A stretch of 64,000 bases of DNA from Providencia rettgeri (GCF_001874625.1 NZ_CP017671.1:4092001-4156000), one strand, 5' to 3'; shown: positions 18,667-27,928, numbered from the stretch's first letter. Numbers and translations: made by a program. Notes: generated from the sequence alone by a model not told the origin.

Positions 18667-21039
18667 ATGCACACACATACACATAAAGATACCCATGCGC
18701 ATACGAGCAGTTGCTGCTCAAGCAATAGCAGCTGTTCATCCTCTATTGCGAATAACAGCAAAAAAGTTAGTAATGACTCACATACTCATGAACATAATAA
18801 TGTGAAGGAATATCCTGACGATGACGAAGAATCTCATCAGCATTCTTCACATCAACACACAAGTCATGACCACCAACACGGCACCAGCTGTGGGCTTAAC
18901 ACACAAACAATTAACGACGTTGAACCAACTCTAGAAGCGAAACAACGCTTTAGTTGGATCATCCGTGGTATGGATTGCCCAAGTTGTGCAAATAAAATTG
19001 AAACCGCAGTAAGACAAATTAGTGAAGTTAAACAAGCTAAGGTGTTGTTTGCCACAGAAAAATTAGTTGTTGATGCAAATACTGACATCAGCACGGCAGT
19101 ACGTTCTACTGTTGAAGCTGCGGGTTATGAATTACTTGAAGTTGGTAATAACAGTGCTGCGTCCCTTGCTCCTCAACAGAGTTTATTGAGTGAAGCTAAA
19201 CCCGTCATTATCTTAGCCATTTTAATGGCCATTAGTTGGGGGATTGAGTCTTTCAATCCGCAAATTGGTAACATTGCTTTTATTTTAACTACCCTTTTTG
19301 GGCTATACCCTATTGCCCGTAAATCGTTACGTTTAATTCGTACAGGCTCCCCCTTTGCTATTGAAACATTAATGACCGTTGCGGCTGTCGGTGCAATATT
19401 CATTCAAGCAACTGAAGAAGCCGCGATGGTTATCTTGCTCTTCATGTTAGGTGAAATGCTGGAATCATATTCTGCAGGTAGAGCACGACGCGGTGTTAGC
19501 GCATTAATGGCTTTAGTGCCAGAAGATGCGGTCTTAATCAAAGATGGGGAAAAATCCACTATCCCTGTTGCGCAATTACGACCAGGCGACATTATTGAAA
19601 TAGCCCCAGGTGGTCGTCTACCAACAGATGCTGTTTTGGTTTCGGGTTTTGCTAGCTTCGATGAAAGTGCACTAACAGGGGAGTCCGTTCCGGTTGAACG
19701 CAATGTTGGTGAGAAAGTTGCGGCGGGTTGTTTGTCTGTTGATAGAGCTGTTCAAATGGAAGTGGTGTCAGAACAGGGGCAAAATGCTATCGACCGCATT
19801 TTACAACTGATCGAGGAAGCAGAAGAACGCCGAGCACCTATAGAACGTTTTATTGACCGCTTTAGTCGTATATACACGCCAATCATTATGTTGATTTCAG
19901 CGTTAGTGATTGTCATTCCACCTATTTTCTTTGGTGCATTGTGGGAAACGTGGATATATCGAGGCTTAACATTGCTGTTGATCGGTTGTCCATGTGCTTT
20001 AGTCATCTCAACCCCAGCAGCTATAACCTCGGCACTCGCCACTGCAACTCGTCGTGGAGCATTAATTAAAGGTGGTGCAGCACTTGAGCAACTAGGTACT
20101 ATAACAACAATTGCTTTGGACAAAACAGGTACACTGACAGAAGGTAAGCCTCATGTCACTAACTTAGTGCCAGCAGAAGGCATGACTGAAGGTGAATTAG
20201 TGCAAATTACCGCTTCTGTAGAAGTTGGCTCTCACCATCCTCTTGCCAAAGCTGTAGTTAATAAAGCAGAAGAATTATCTTTAACAGTTCTAGAAGCTCA
20301 AGAGCGCAAAGCATTAGCAGGGAAAGGGGTTGAAGGTTTCCTTAACAACAAGCATATTCTTGTTAGCGCACCGAATCGCCTTGATATCCCGTTAAATAGT
20401 GAGTGGCAAGGTAAAGTTGAAGCCCTAGAGGCCGAAGGGAAAACTGTCGTTGTCACGCTTGAAGATAGCCGTGTCATCGGTTTAACCGCTTTGCAAGATA
20501 CGCTGCGTAATGATGCAACTGATGCAATGCATATGCTTAAAGCGCTTAATGTGAACGCCGTGATGCTAACCGGTGATAACCCACGCGCTGCTAGTGCAAT
20601 TGCAAATCAGTTAGGTATGGAATACCGAGCAGGGCTATTGCCAGAAGATAAAGTCACTGCAGTCATGGAGCTTAACCGTAACCATAGTACCATGATGGTC
20701 GGCGATGGCATCAATGATGCGCCAGCAATGAAAGCGTCAAGCATTGGGGTGGCTATGGGAAGCGGAACTGATGTGGCTCTTGAAACCGCGGATGCGGCGT
20801 TAACCCACAACCGCTTAACCGGATTAGCTGAAATCATTGCGTTATCCCGTGCGACACGAAAAATCATTCGTGAAAACATCGCTATCGCACTTGGGTTAAA
20901 AGGTGTTTTCTTAGTAACCAGTTTATTAGGGATCACTGGGCTTTGGGTTGCAGTACTGGCCGACTCAGGTGCAACTGCACTGGTCACTGCAAATGCTGTA
21001 CGGTTACTTCGAGTAAAATTACCTCAAGTGAAAAAATAG
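18667..21039 (+). CDS. zntA: Zn(II)/Cd(II)/Pb(II)-exporting P1B-type ATPase ZntA
   Basis: Inner-membrane metal-exporting ATPase, 790 residues. In order: a long His/Cys/Ser-rich N-terminal tail (about residues 1-80, with HTHTH, SSCCSS and HQHSSHQH clusters), one heavy-metal-associated domain with GMDCPSC near residue 100, eight membrane segments, the TGES actuator loop, the CPC motif in GCPCALVIS, the DKTGT phosphorylation site, HP dipeptide in SHHPLAK, and the MVGDGINDAPA hinge. The N-terminal extension is longer than in E. coli (732 residues) and looks like an added metal buffer. AAGGGGC precedes the ATG. A ZntR promoter lies upstream and a strong terminator downstream. Confidence 0.97.
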   Translation: MHTHTHKDTHAHTSSCCSSNSSCSSSIANNSKKVSNDSHTHEHNNVKEYPDDDEESHQHSSHQHTSHDHQHGTSCGLNTQTINDVEPTLEAKQRFSWIIRGMDCPSCANKIETAVRQISEVKQAKVLFATEKLVVDANTDISTAVRSTVEAAGYELLEVGNNSAASLAPQQSLLSEAKPVIILAILMAISWGIESFNPQIGNIAFILTTLFGLYPIARKSLRLIRTGSPFAIETLMTVAAVGAIFIQATEEAAMVILLFMLGEMLESYSAGRARRGVSALMALVPEDAVLIKDGEKSTIPVAQLRPGDIIEIAPGGRLPTDAVLVSGFASFDESALTGESVPVERNVGEKVAAGCLSVDRAVQMEVVSEQGQNAIDRILQLIEEAEERRAPIERFIDRFSRIYTPIIMLISALVIVIPPIFFGALWETWIYRGLTLLLIGCPCALVISTPAAITSALATATRRGALIKGGAALEQLGTITTIALDKTGTLTEGKPHVTNLVPAEGMTEGELVQITASVEVGSHHPLAKAVVNKAEELSLTVLEAQERKALAGKGVEGFLNNKHILVSAPNRLDIPLNSEWQGKVEALEAEGKTVVVTLEDSRVIGLTALQDTLRNDATDAMHMLKALNVNAVMLTGDNPRAASAIANQLGMEYRAGLLPEDKVTAVMELNRNHSTMMVGDGINDAPAMKASSIGVAMGSGTDVALETADAALTHNRLTGLAEIIALSRATRKIIRENIAIALGLKGVFLVTSLLGITGLWVAVLADSGATALVTANAVRLLRVKLPQVKK

Positions 21040-21058
21040 TGTTTCATCAACTAATCAA

Positions 21059-21083
21059 AGCGCCCTTAGGGGCGTTTTTCTTT
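21059..21083 (+). terminator. Rho-independent terminator of zntA
   Basis: Stem CGCCC/GGGCG (21061-21065 and 21070-21074) with a short loop, followed by TTTTTCTTTT. Located 20 bases after the zntA stop. Confidence 0.85.
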
Positions 21084-21249
21084 TGTAGAAGAAAAAATAA
21101 CTCTAACCATTACAATATGTTAATTGCCATCTTGACTAAATATTTAGGACTAACTTCACCCCCATTCCATCCCAAACCCCGCTAGAATATCCCCTGAAAA
21201 TAAGTCATGGTCATCACATTTTGGGAAGGCTAATTATGGGAAGGTTAAT

Positions 21250-22209
21250 ATGGTAAAAAGTCACAGCTCAACACCTCATGACTCTGCATTTAAAGGCTTT
21301 ATGTCTAAAATTGAGAACGCTCGTGATTTTTTTGATATTCACCTACCAATGCATATTAAACAGTTATGTAATTTTGATACCTTGGCCATCACCAATTCTT
21401 CATTTATTGATAAGCAACTTCGCTCTCGGTTATCAGATGTTTTATACACTGTGGAAACACTACAGGGCGAAGGCTATCTTTATATGCTAGTTGAGCATCA
21501 ATCAACACCTGATAAATTTATGGGATGGAGGATGATGTATTATGCATTTTCAGCAATGAATCAGCACTTACAACAAGGGCATCGTCATTTACCCTTAGTC
21601 GTCCCTATCTTGTTCTACCATGGGAAAGTCACTCCCTACCCGTATTCACAGCCATGGACCCATTGCTTTCCTTGGCCTGACATAGCCAATGATTTATATA
21701 GCCAACCATTTCCTGTCGTTGATATTACCGTTATTGATGACAATGAACTAGTGAATCACCGCAAGGTTGCCGTGATGGAATTAGCAATGAAGCATAAAGA
21801 TTTACGAGAAAATGTTGAGAAAGTGACTACACTATTAGCTCAAGCGATGAACAATAATTATCATAACAATGATGACATTATCACAATTTTCAATTACTTA
21901 TTTCTTACAATGGATTCACCTCATTTTAAAATTGTTGTCAGTCAACTTATCAATCAAATTGAAAATAACCAAGAGGCAATTATGAACATTGCACAACGCT
22001 TAAAAAATCAAGGAATGCAAGAAGGAATTGATATTGGTGTAAACCGAGGAATTGATATTGGTGTAAACCGAGGAATTGACATCGGTACAAATAGAAAACA
22101 ACATGAAGTTGCCCTTAAAGGCTTAGAACTCGGGGCCAGTATTGAACTAATTAGCCAACTTACTGGGTTAAGCTACCAAGAAATATTGGACTTACAGCAT
22201 ACTTCATAA
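21250..22209 (+). CDS. Rpn-family recombination-promoting nuclease / putative transposase
   Basis: 319-residue protein of the Rpn (PD-(D/E)XK, formerly Transposase_31) family. E. coli RpnA-E increase RecA-independent recombination and cut DNA. Motifs include HDSAFKGFMS, the probable catalytic aspartate in RLSDVLYTVE and the E-x-Q core in YMLVEHQSTPD. The C-terminal part carries three 8-residue repeats (GIDIGVNR), followed by a tail resembling the family's usual QEILDLQ ending. GGGAAGG lies just before the ATG. It lies alone between zntA and tusA, a pair that is adjacent in E. coli, so it is an insertion relative to that order. No inverted ends or target duplication are visible. Confidence 0.88.
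   Translation: MVKSHSSTPHDSAFKGFMSKIENARDFFDIHLPMHIKQLCNFDTLAITNSSFIDKQLRSRLSDVLYTVETLQGEGYLYMLVEHQSTPDKFMGWRMMYYAFSAMNQHLQQGHRHLPLVVPILFYHGKVTPYPYSQPWTHCFPWPDIANDLYSQPFPVVDITVIDDNELVNHRKVAVMELAMKHKDLRENVEKVTTLLAQAMNNNYHNNDDIITIFNYLFLTMDSPHFKIVVSQLINQIENNQEAIMNIAQRLKNQGMQEGIDIGVNRGIDIGVNRGIDIGTNRKQHEVALKGLELGASIELISQLTGLSYQEILDLQHTS
22024..22095 (+). repeat. Three tandem 24-bp repeats in the Rpn gene
   Basis: Units at 22024-22047 and 22048-22071 are identical; the third at 22072-22095 has several substitutions. They encode GIDIGVNR twice and GIDIGTNR. The unit is in frame, so slippage would change length without breaking the gene. Confidence 0.9.
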
Positions 22210-22268
22210 GTTAAATTTCAGTGATATTCTCAATCCCTGCCTTATGGCAGGAATTGGCATACTTAATA

Positions 22269-22523
22269 TTACAACCCGCCCGCCTTTTTACGCAATAAAT
22301 AACGGTAAGGTGTCGTTTCAGCTTCAACAGCCAATAATTCATGTTCCATAAAGCGGCAAAAACCTGGGATATCGCGGGTTGTTGCAGGGTCGTCAGCAAT
22401 AATTAACAATGTTTCACCCTCAGCCATATTACGGACTGTTTTACGCACTAACATAACAGGCTCAGGGCAACGTAAGCCAAGTGTGTCAAGGGTTTTGCTC
22501 GCATTTGCAAATAAGTCAGACAT
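22269..22523 (-). CDS. tusA: Sulfur carrier protein TusA
   Basis: Receives persulfide sulfur from IscS and passes it to TusBCD for 2-thiolation of tRNA wobble uridine. The 84 residues contain the sulfur-carrying cysteine in [10 protein letters not shown]. The start at [11 protein letters not shown] is preferred over an ATG 27 bases upstream, by comparison with E. coli (81 residues). It is divergent from yhhQ, as in E. coli. Confidence 0.95.
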   Translation of the reverse strand: MSDLFANASKTLDTLGLRCPEPVMLVRKTVRNMAEGETLLIIADDPATTRDIPGFCRFMEHELLAVEAETTPYRYLLRKKAGGL

Positions 22524-22652
22524 AAAAACGCTTCTACTCAAAGTAATCAATGAGCCAATTATATAATAAAATTGCTCGCGATGAGTGAACAGTTTTGCTT
22601 TTGTTGCGCAACAAGCGTATGATGCGCAATTCCCGATTTAGGGATGTATTTC

Positions 22653-22685
22653 ATGGGTTCCCTCACCCCATTGCGACTAAAAAGG
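22653..22685 (+). ncRNA. preQ1-I riboswitch in the yhhQ leader
   Basis: The class I preQ1 aptamer fits base for base. Stem P1 is AUGGG (22653-22657) with CCCAU (22667-22671). The conserved AC before it (22665-22666) supplies the cytosine that pairs with preQ1. The A-rich tail GACUAAAAAGG ends in the Shine-Dalgarno sequence, which can pair with C residues of the first loop (UUCCCUC) to form the pseudoknot. It ends 6 bases before the yhhQ ATG, so ligand binding should block translation. The downstream gene transports queuosine precursors, which matches the ligand. Confidence 0.85.
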
Positions 22686-22691
22686 TACAAT

Positions 22692-23360
22692 ATGTTTGAT
22701 TTTACTGTGCGGCAAAAAGCCACCGCCTTAATCTGGCTATCTTTATTTCATGTACTAATTATCACTTCAAGTAATTACCTAGTGCAGTTGCCAATTAATA
22801 TTTTGGGCTTCCATACCACTTGGGGTGCATTTACTTTTCCATTTATTTTTCTTGCTACAGACCTAACCGTTCGTATTTATGGCGCACCACTTGCCCGTAG
22901 AATTATTACTGCTGTAATGTTACCTGCATTACTGATTTCATACGTTATTTCAGCGTTATTTTTCCAAGGTGAATGGCAAGGTTTTGCATCTTTATTTGAA
23001 TTTAACTTATTCGTTGCGCGTATTGCTGCAGCAAGCTTTATGGCTTATGTCCTTGGGCAAATATTAGATGTTGGTGTATTCAACCGGTTACGGCAAAATG
23101 CACGCTGGTATGTAGCGCCTGCTTGTGCCATGTTTTTTGGTAACCTGATTGATACTATTGCATTCTTCTTTATTGCATTTTTCCGCAGTAGCGACCCATT
23201 TATGGCCGCAAATTGGGTTGAAATTGCTTTGGTTGATTATGTCTTTAAACTACTTATTTGTATGCTGTTTTTCTTACCTGCTTATGGGGTTCTGTTAAAC
23301 CTAATCTTAAAGTACTTCTTTAATAATGCAGATAAAAAGCAATTAATTCGTCAACATTGA
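22692..23360 (+). CDS. yhhQ: Queuosine precursor transporter YhhQ
   Basis: Inner-membrane vitamin-uptake-transporter-family protein (COG1738) that imports preQ0/preQ1 for queuosine synthesis. It has 222 residues and about six hydrophobic segments; the TDLTVRIYG motif in the second segment is characteristic. The start at MFDFTVRQK is fixed by AAAAGG 8 bases upstream; an in-frame ATG 48 bases earlier lies inside the riboswitch and would bypass it. It is the only gene behind the preQ1-I aptamer. Confidence 0.95.
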   Translation: MFDFTVRQKATALIWLSLFHVLIITSSNYLVQLPINILGFHTTWGAFTFPFIFLATDLTVRIYGAPLARRIITAVMLPALLISYVISALFFQGEWQGFASLFEFNLFVARIAAASFMAYVLGQILDVGVFNRLRQNARWYVAPACAMFFGNLIDTIAFFFIAFFRSSDPFMAANWVEIALVDYVFKLLICMLFFLPAYGVLLNLILKYFFNNADKKQLIRQH

Positions 23361-23370
23361 AAATAAAAAA

Positions 23371-23393
23371 GGAGATAGCTAAATGCTATCTCC
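23371..23393 (-). terminator. Hairpin downstream of yhhQ and glpC
   Basis: GGAGATAGC and GCTATCTCC form a perfect 9-bp stem around TAAAT. On the minus strand it is followed by TTTTTTATTTTC, a proper U-tract, so it terminates transcripts arriving from glpC about 290 bases past its stop. It also lies just after yhhQ and may act in both directions. Confidence 0.7.
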
Positions 23394-23550
23394 AAAAGGG
23401 TTAAACTGAGCTAAAACAAAGAATAACACCCCTACAATTCAATAAATTCCGTGAATATTCCGTATAATTTTTAATTATTGAATATTCTCAATATTTCAAT
23501 TCACAGTTAAATCACCAACGAAGCCAACACCACACAAGCCTCATTCCTCT

Positions 23551-23680
23551 TAATTCTCTAAATAATTCGTGTTGTGGCTAGGCGGCAAATGAGCGAAACC
23601 CTAGGGGCATACACAAGTATATGACTAGGGGTCGCGAATGAAGCTAACAACGCCACAGCGCGAAGTATGACGAGAATTTT
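23551..23680. repeat. ERIC-like intergenic palindromic repeat
   Basis: About 130 bases forming a long imperfect palindrome (TTGTGGC at 23572 pairs with GCCACA at 23652; outer arms TAATTCTC and GAGAATTTTA). The core, from GCGAAACCCTAGG to GTATATGACTAGGGG, is alignable with the ERIC core (primer regions GAATCCCCAGGAGC and AAGTAAGTGACTGGGG). Two base pairs differ from the usual ERIC sequence in a compensatory way. The right end abuts and just overlaps the glpC stop codon, so the element would be transcribed in the glpABC message. Confidence 0.75.
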
Positions 23681-24872
23681 ATAATGCGCGTGCTAAGAGC
23701 GAAATAGGATGCTCACACTTTTTGCTTGTCGACATTTCAATCTGCCATTTACATGTTTCACAGTCAGTGATCACCATATCGACACCACTGTCTTCAATTT
23801 GGCGGAACAGGCCTGCCCCAATACCTTGAGAAACTTCATAGTTTTCTTTTTTAAAACCATAAGTCCCAGCAATACCGCAACACTGTGAATCCAGTACAAT
23901 CAACTCAACACCGGGTACTCGTTTAATCAGCTCTAATGTGTAGGAAGTCCAGCCCATTTTTTCCATATGACAAGGTGTATGATAGGCTACTTTTAATGGG
24001 GTATGTTTCAACTTAAGTTCACGCCCCTCTTCCAGTAGGCGATAAATATAGCGTGTTGCCAGCTCAATATTGTCACGCATCTTAGAAGTATCAACATCAA
24101 GAACATGGGTATATTCATCGCGAATAGTAAACGTACAGGTGGAGGATGTTGCAACGACTGGAATATGCTTTTCAAGGATAGTTTCTTGCAATGATTCCAA
24201 ATTCACATTAGCTTGGCGTTTCGCTTGTTTCATAAAGCCATTAGCAATCAATGCGACACCGCAGCATTTTTCACGTTTAAGAAGCTGTACCCCTATGTTC
24301 ATACCATTAAACACTTTAATCAGGTCTTTACCTAATTGAGGATGGTTGTAATTTACATAGCAACCATGAAAAAATGCCACCTGTTCTTCAAATTTTGCTT
24401 GCTCCGCAGCCTGTTTGGAATACCAACGACGGAAAGTCCCAAAAGAGTATTTTGGTAACTCGCGACGATGGTCGATTTTCAATGCCTTATCTAATATTTG
24501 GCGTACAGGTTTCAGGCCAGTGATCGTATTCACAACAGGTGCAAATGGCGTTGATAACGACCCCATTAAATCAGTATGGCTGAGGATAGCATCCCGGATT
24601 TTCGGTTTTTGCTGGCTATAAGTGTTGCGCGCACGTGCAATAATGTCACCAATTTTAACATCTGAAGGGCAAGCAACCTCACAACGCTTACAGTTAGTAC
24701 AATATTTCAGCGCTTCATCATAAAGCATTGGGTCTTTTAAGCGTAAACGCTCGCCATCTGGACCTGCTTGTTTTGGCCCTGGGTACAATGGATTAACTTT
24801 TGCAACAGGGCAATAAGTAGTACACACCGTGCATTTAATACAGCTTTCAAAGCTCGTATCGAGAATACTCAT
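23679..24872 (-). CDS. glpC: Anaerobic glycerol-3-phosphate dehydrogenase subunit C
   Basis: Membrane-associated iron-sulfur subunit that passes electrons from GlpAB to the quinone pool. The 397 residues have two ferredoxin-type clusters (CIKCTVCTTYCP near residue 12 and CTNCKRCEVACP near 57) and two CCG-type cysteine-rich domains (EKCCGVALI and SQCCGIAGTYG). It overlaps glpB by 4 bases and is the last gene of glpABC. An ERIC-like element touches its stop codon. Confidence 0.97.
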   Translation of the reverse strand: MSILDTSFESCIKCTVCTTYCPVAKVNPLYPGPKQAGPDGERLRLKDPMLYDEALKYCTNCKRCEVACPSDVKIGDIIARARNTYSQQKPKIRDAILSHTDLMGSLSTPFAPVVNTITGLKPVRQILDKALKIDHRRELPKYSFGTFRRWYSKQAAEQAKFEEQVAFFHGCYVNYNHPQLGKDLIKVFNGMNIGVQLLKREKCCGVALIANGFMKQAKRQANVNLESLQETILEKHIPVVATSSTCTFTIRDEYTHVLDVDTSKMRDNIELATRYIYRLLEEGRELKLKHTPLKVAYHTPCHMEKMGWTSYTLELIKRVPGVELIVLDSQCCGIAGTYGFKKENYEVSQGIGAGLFRQIEDSGVDMVITDCETCKWQIEMSTSKKCEHPISLLARAL

Positions 24873-26164
24873 TGTGCCACCTCCGCCTGCATGGCTTCAT
24901 TTTTACTTATTTCTCCAATAATTTCATTTGCAGCAAATAATGCGCTAATCATTGAAACCCCAGCGCCACATCCTTGGGTTAGTGGATCAAAACCACCTAA
25001 TACAGCACCAGCAACATAAAGGTTGTTAATGGTTATGCCCCCTTTTTGAGCGCGCAATTTACCATCTGTTTTTACACCAAAGGCCATATATGGCTGAGAG
25101 GCAAAAAACTGTTTATTTGTCCATTTGGCACGTTCAGAAATATCACACAAATCTAATTCCATAAGTGGCTCATAAACGCGGTCAAACTCAGCTACCAAGC
25201 CATTATTAAAAAAGCTGCCGGTGGCTAAAACAAAGTGTTTTGCCTTTAAAGATATATCGCCGTGATTGCGTGTTTGAATAGATTCAACTCTTCCATTAAT
25301 ACAATTCACTGACGTTACCTTGTCCCCAGGCATAACGATACCGCCTTGACGACGAAATTGACGTAATAAGCATTCATGCAAGCGAATCCCCAACAAGGAT
25401 GGTGGCAATGTTGGCAATAAATACAGGGGCTTACCTAACCTTCTTTGTAGCTCTAATACTGGTTCCTCACTATCAAGACCTATGCAAGCGGGCAAAAATA
25501 CGGCTTCCGCATCAACAACTAAAGGCGAAATCTCCTCAATAATTTGCGTCATATTTTCGGTTCTATCTAACCAACGAGCAACATTGACAGCTCGAAATTC
25601 GCTTGGGTTTTCTCTTAAACGATCCAATAGTGGCAAGTGCACATAATGAGCGTTTGCTGATAGCCCTTCACGCTGCAATTCATCAGCCACCATCTGTGGT
25701 TGAAAATCCAAAAAACCTTCAATCCCCACAACCGCAATTTTGCCTATATCCATTTTTTGATGTAAAGAAGCTGTAGGAACAACCTCAGGGCTTAACCACG
25801 TCATACGCTTATGACCCAATGGTGTGATGCGATAATGATTTTCTTCACAAGAGCCTTTTAAACGAATACCAGTTTGTTGCAGGATAGACTCTGCCATTTG
25901 CGCTAATACAGCAACTTGCGCCTCCCCTATCAGACTATAAGGGTGTGTTGGCGCTTGTGCTTTCAGTGCGCTTAACATCGATAAGGGTTTTTCAGCGACT
26001 TGTCCATCAGGTAAATGGGTTAATAAATCGAGTGAACCGGAGGAAAAATGTAAGGCATTTTGCCCTGCGCTCACAATGGCGCATGACAAACCTGATTGAG
26101 TGAGGCGAATACCACAAAGTAACCCAGCAAGGCCTCCCCCCATAACAACAGCATCATATTTCAT
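24869..26164 (-). CDS. glpB: Anaerobic glycerol-3-phosphate dehydrogenase subunit B
   Basis: Flavoprotein subunit of the anaerobic dehydrogenase. The 431 residues begin MKYDAVVMGGGLAGLLCGIR, an FAD-binding GxGxxG fold. The start at 26164 is supported by GGAGGAGGC upstream within the glpA coding end and by the N-terminal dinucleotide-binding motif; a 15-codon upstream extension is rejected. It overlaps glpA by 11 bases and glpC by 4. Confidence 0.96.
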   Translation of the reverse strand: MKYDAVVMGGGLAGLLCGIRLTQSGLSCAIVSAGQNALHFSSGSLDLLTHLPDGQVAEKPLSMLSALKAQAPTHPYSLIGEAQVAVLAQMAESILQQTGIRLKGSCEENHYRITPLGHKRMTWLSPEVVPTASLHQKMDIGKIAVVGIEGFLDFQPQMVADELQREGLSANAHYVHLPLLDRLRENPSEFRAVNVARWLDRTENMTQIIEEISPLVVDAEAVFLPACIGLDSEEPVLELQRRLGKPLYLLPTLPPSLLGIRLHECLLRQFRRQGGIVMPGDKVTSVNCINGRVESIQTRNHGDISLKAKHFVLATGSFFNNGLVAEFDRVYEPLMELDLCDISERAKWTNKQFFASQPYMAFGVKTDGKLRAQKGGITINNLYVAGAVLGGFDPLTQGCGAGVSMISALFAANEIIGEISKNEAMQAEVAQ

Positions 26165-27812
26165 TATCCGCCTCCTCCTTCTGAGGTGCTTTAGCCAGCG
26201 TTGCCTCATTCATACCGCACAAACCGTGATAAACCCAACTGGTAAACTCGCTTTCACGTAATGCATCACCCCACGCAATTGGACGAATGCCTTTCCAACG
26301 TTCATTTAAGAAATGACCTAACTGTTGCTCAGTTTCATGGGGCGTTGTGACATTAAAGCGATTTAACAGCCCTGCGGCACGACAGGCGCATAATTCTCCT
26401 TGGCAAGTTCCCATTCCCACACGAGTACGGCGTCGTAAATCAAGTAGATTATTTACTGTTAGTGAATTAACAGCATAACGAACTTCGCCAGCAGTCACCG
26501 CCTCACATTCACAAACTAAACTTTTATCTAACCTATCAGTGCTTAAAATCGCAGAAGCACGATCTCCATGACGATAAACTGCAGAGCCGCGAATAGGAGC
26601 TGGAATTGAAACAACATTGCGTAATGCTTCTTCCGCGCTATGTTGTGAGCCTGGAAGCGCCGCTTCAGCAGTCGTACACTTCTCATTATGACCTAACTTT
26701 TCACAAACCTTATCGGTAGCCCATTCAGCCATCAACCGATAAGTCATTAATTTACCGCCAGTAATAGTGATAAACCCTTCCAAGCCATCACGTTTTGCAT
26801 GGTCTAACAATACGATCCCTCGGCTTACATTACGCCCTGAAGGGTCATCATCACTAGCAACTAATGGGCGAACGCCTGCATAAGCACGCAAAATGCGCGT
26901 TTTCGCCAGTGCGGGGGATAACATAGAGCCTTCGCGGATCAAAATATCCACTTCTTCAGGCGTGACATACATGTTATCAATTTGGTCATATTCAATATGA
27001 GTTGAGGTGGTGCCGATCAAGGAAATAGTATCACCAGGCACAAGAATATCGGCGTCCGCAGGCTTGCGGCAACGGTTTATTACCATATTGTTTAATCGAT
27101 GACCTAAAATCAATAAAGCCCCTTTTGCGGGGAACATTTTAATTTTTAGATCGCCATATTCTGCAATTTTTTGCCCCCAAATTCCCCCCGCATTAACAAC
27201 AATTTCCGCATAAATATCGTATTGTTTTTTTGCTTGATGGTCATAAACGGTAACACCGCGCACAGTATCCCCGTTACGAATGAGGCCAATAACCTCATGA
27301 TAAGTTAATACCTTAGCGCCATGCTCTCTAGCATCAAGCATATTCGCTGCGGTTAAACGAAATGGGTCAACAGTTCCATCTGGTACACGAACTGCCCCAA
27401 TAAGCTGAGGGTTAACTGAAGGTTCAAGACGGATGGCTTGAGCAGGGTCAATTGCTGTTGCATCGATTCCGGCTGCTTGGCAGGCTGTAATAAACTTTTG
27501 CTGATAGTCTAAACTATCCTCAGGTAACGTAATGAACAAACCATCTGTGCGCTCAATACAATGATGCGCAATGCGTTTCAATATTTTGTTTTCTTCAATA
27601 CATTCTTTAGCTGATTCACTGTCCGTTACTGCATAACGTGCACCGCTATGTAGTAAACCGTGGTTACGTCCTGTCGCCCCCGTTGCAATATCATGCCGCT
27701 CAAGTAAAACCGTTCTTAGACCTCGGCGAGCGCAGTCACGAGCGACTCCTGCACCTGTTGCGCCACCACCAATTATGATGACATCCGTTTCAGTCACAGA
27801 TGAGCCATTCAT
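26154..27812 (-). CDS. glpA: Anaerobic glycerol-3-phosphate dehydrogenase subunit A
   Basis: Catalytic FAD subunit oxidising glycerol-3-phosphate to dihydroxyacetone phosphate under anaerobic conditions. It has 552 residues. The N-terminal FAD motif is DVIIIGGGATGAGVARDCA, and the C-terminal BFD-like domain has four cysteines in CECEAV and CQGELCACRAAG. First gene of glpABC, divergent from glpTQ across a 439-base control region with GlpR-like and CRP-like sites. Confidence 0.97.
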   Translation of the reverse strand: MNGSSVTETDVIIIGGGATGAGVARDCARRGLRTVLLERHDIATGATGRNHGLLHSGARYAVTDSESAKECIEENKILKRIAHHCIERTDGLFITLPEDSLDYQQKFITACQAAGIDATAIDPAQAIRLEPSVNPQLIGAVRVPDGTVDPFRLTAANMLDAREHGAKVLTYHEVIGLIRNGDTVRGVTVYDHQAKKQYDIYAEIVVNAGGIWGQKIAEYGDLKIKMFPAKGALLILGHRLNNMVINRCRKPADADILVPGDTISLIGTTSTHIEYDQIDNMYVTPEEVDILIREGSMLSPALAKTRILRAYAGVRPLVASDDDPSGRNVSRGIVLLDHAKRDGLEGFITITGGKLMTYRLMAEWATDKVCEKLGHNEKCTTAEAALPGSQHSAEEALRNVVSIPAPIRGSAVYRHGDRASAILSTDRLDKSLVCECEAVTAGEVRYAVNSLTVNNLLDLRRRTRVGMGTCQGELCACRAAGLLNRFNVTTPHETEQQLGHFLNERWKGIRPIAWGDALRESEFTSWVYHGLCGMNEATLAKAPQKEEADNEI

Positions 27813-27909
27813 GTCGCATTCCTCACATTAATAAACATTTCTATAATCAGTACAAGTATAGATTCTATTTTTATAATCTATTACTAAATATAGACCAGAA
27901 ATGCGACCA

Positions 27910-27928
27910 ATGTTTGATAAGGAACAAA
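27910..27928. promoter_or_regulatory. Probable GlpR operator in the glpA-glpT region
   Basis: ATGTTTGATAAGGAACAAA matches the GlpR operator pattern (ATGTTCGATAACGAACATA in E. coli) at 16 of 19 positions. It is 98 bases upstream of glpA. Further degenerate copies may exist near 28145 but are not convincing. Confidence 0.6.

Noticed and set aside
22644..22691. Earlier ATG for yhhQ giving 16 extra residues
   Set aside because: It lies within the preQ1 aptamer and has no ribosome site; homology starts at MFDFTV with AAAAGG upstream.
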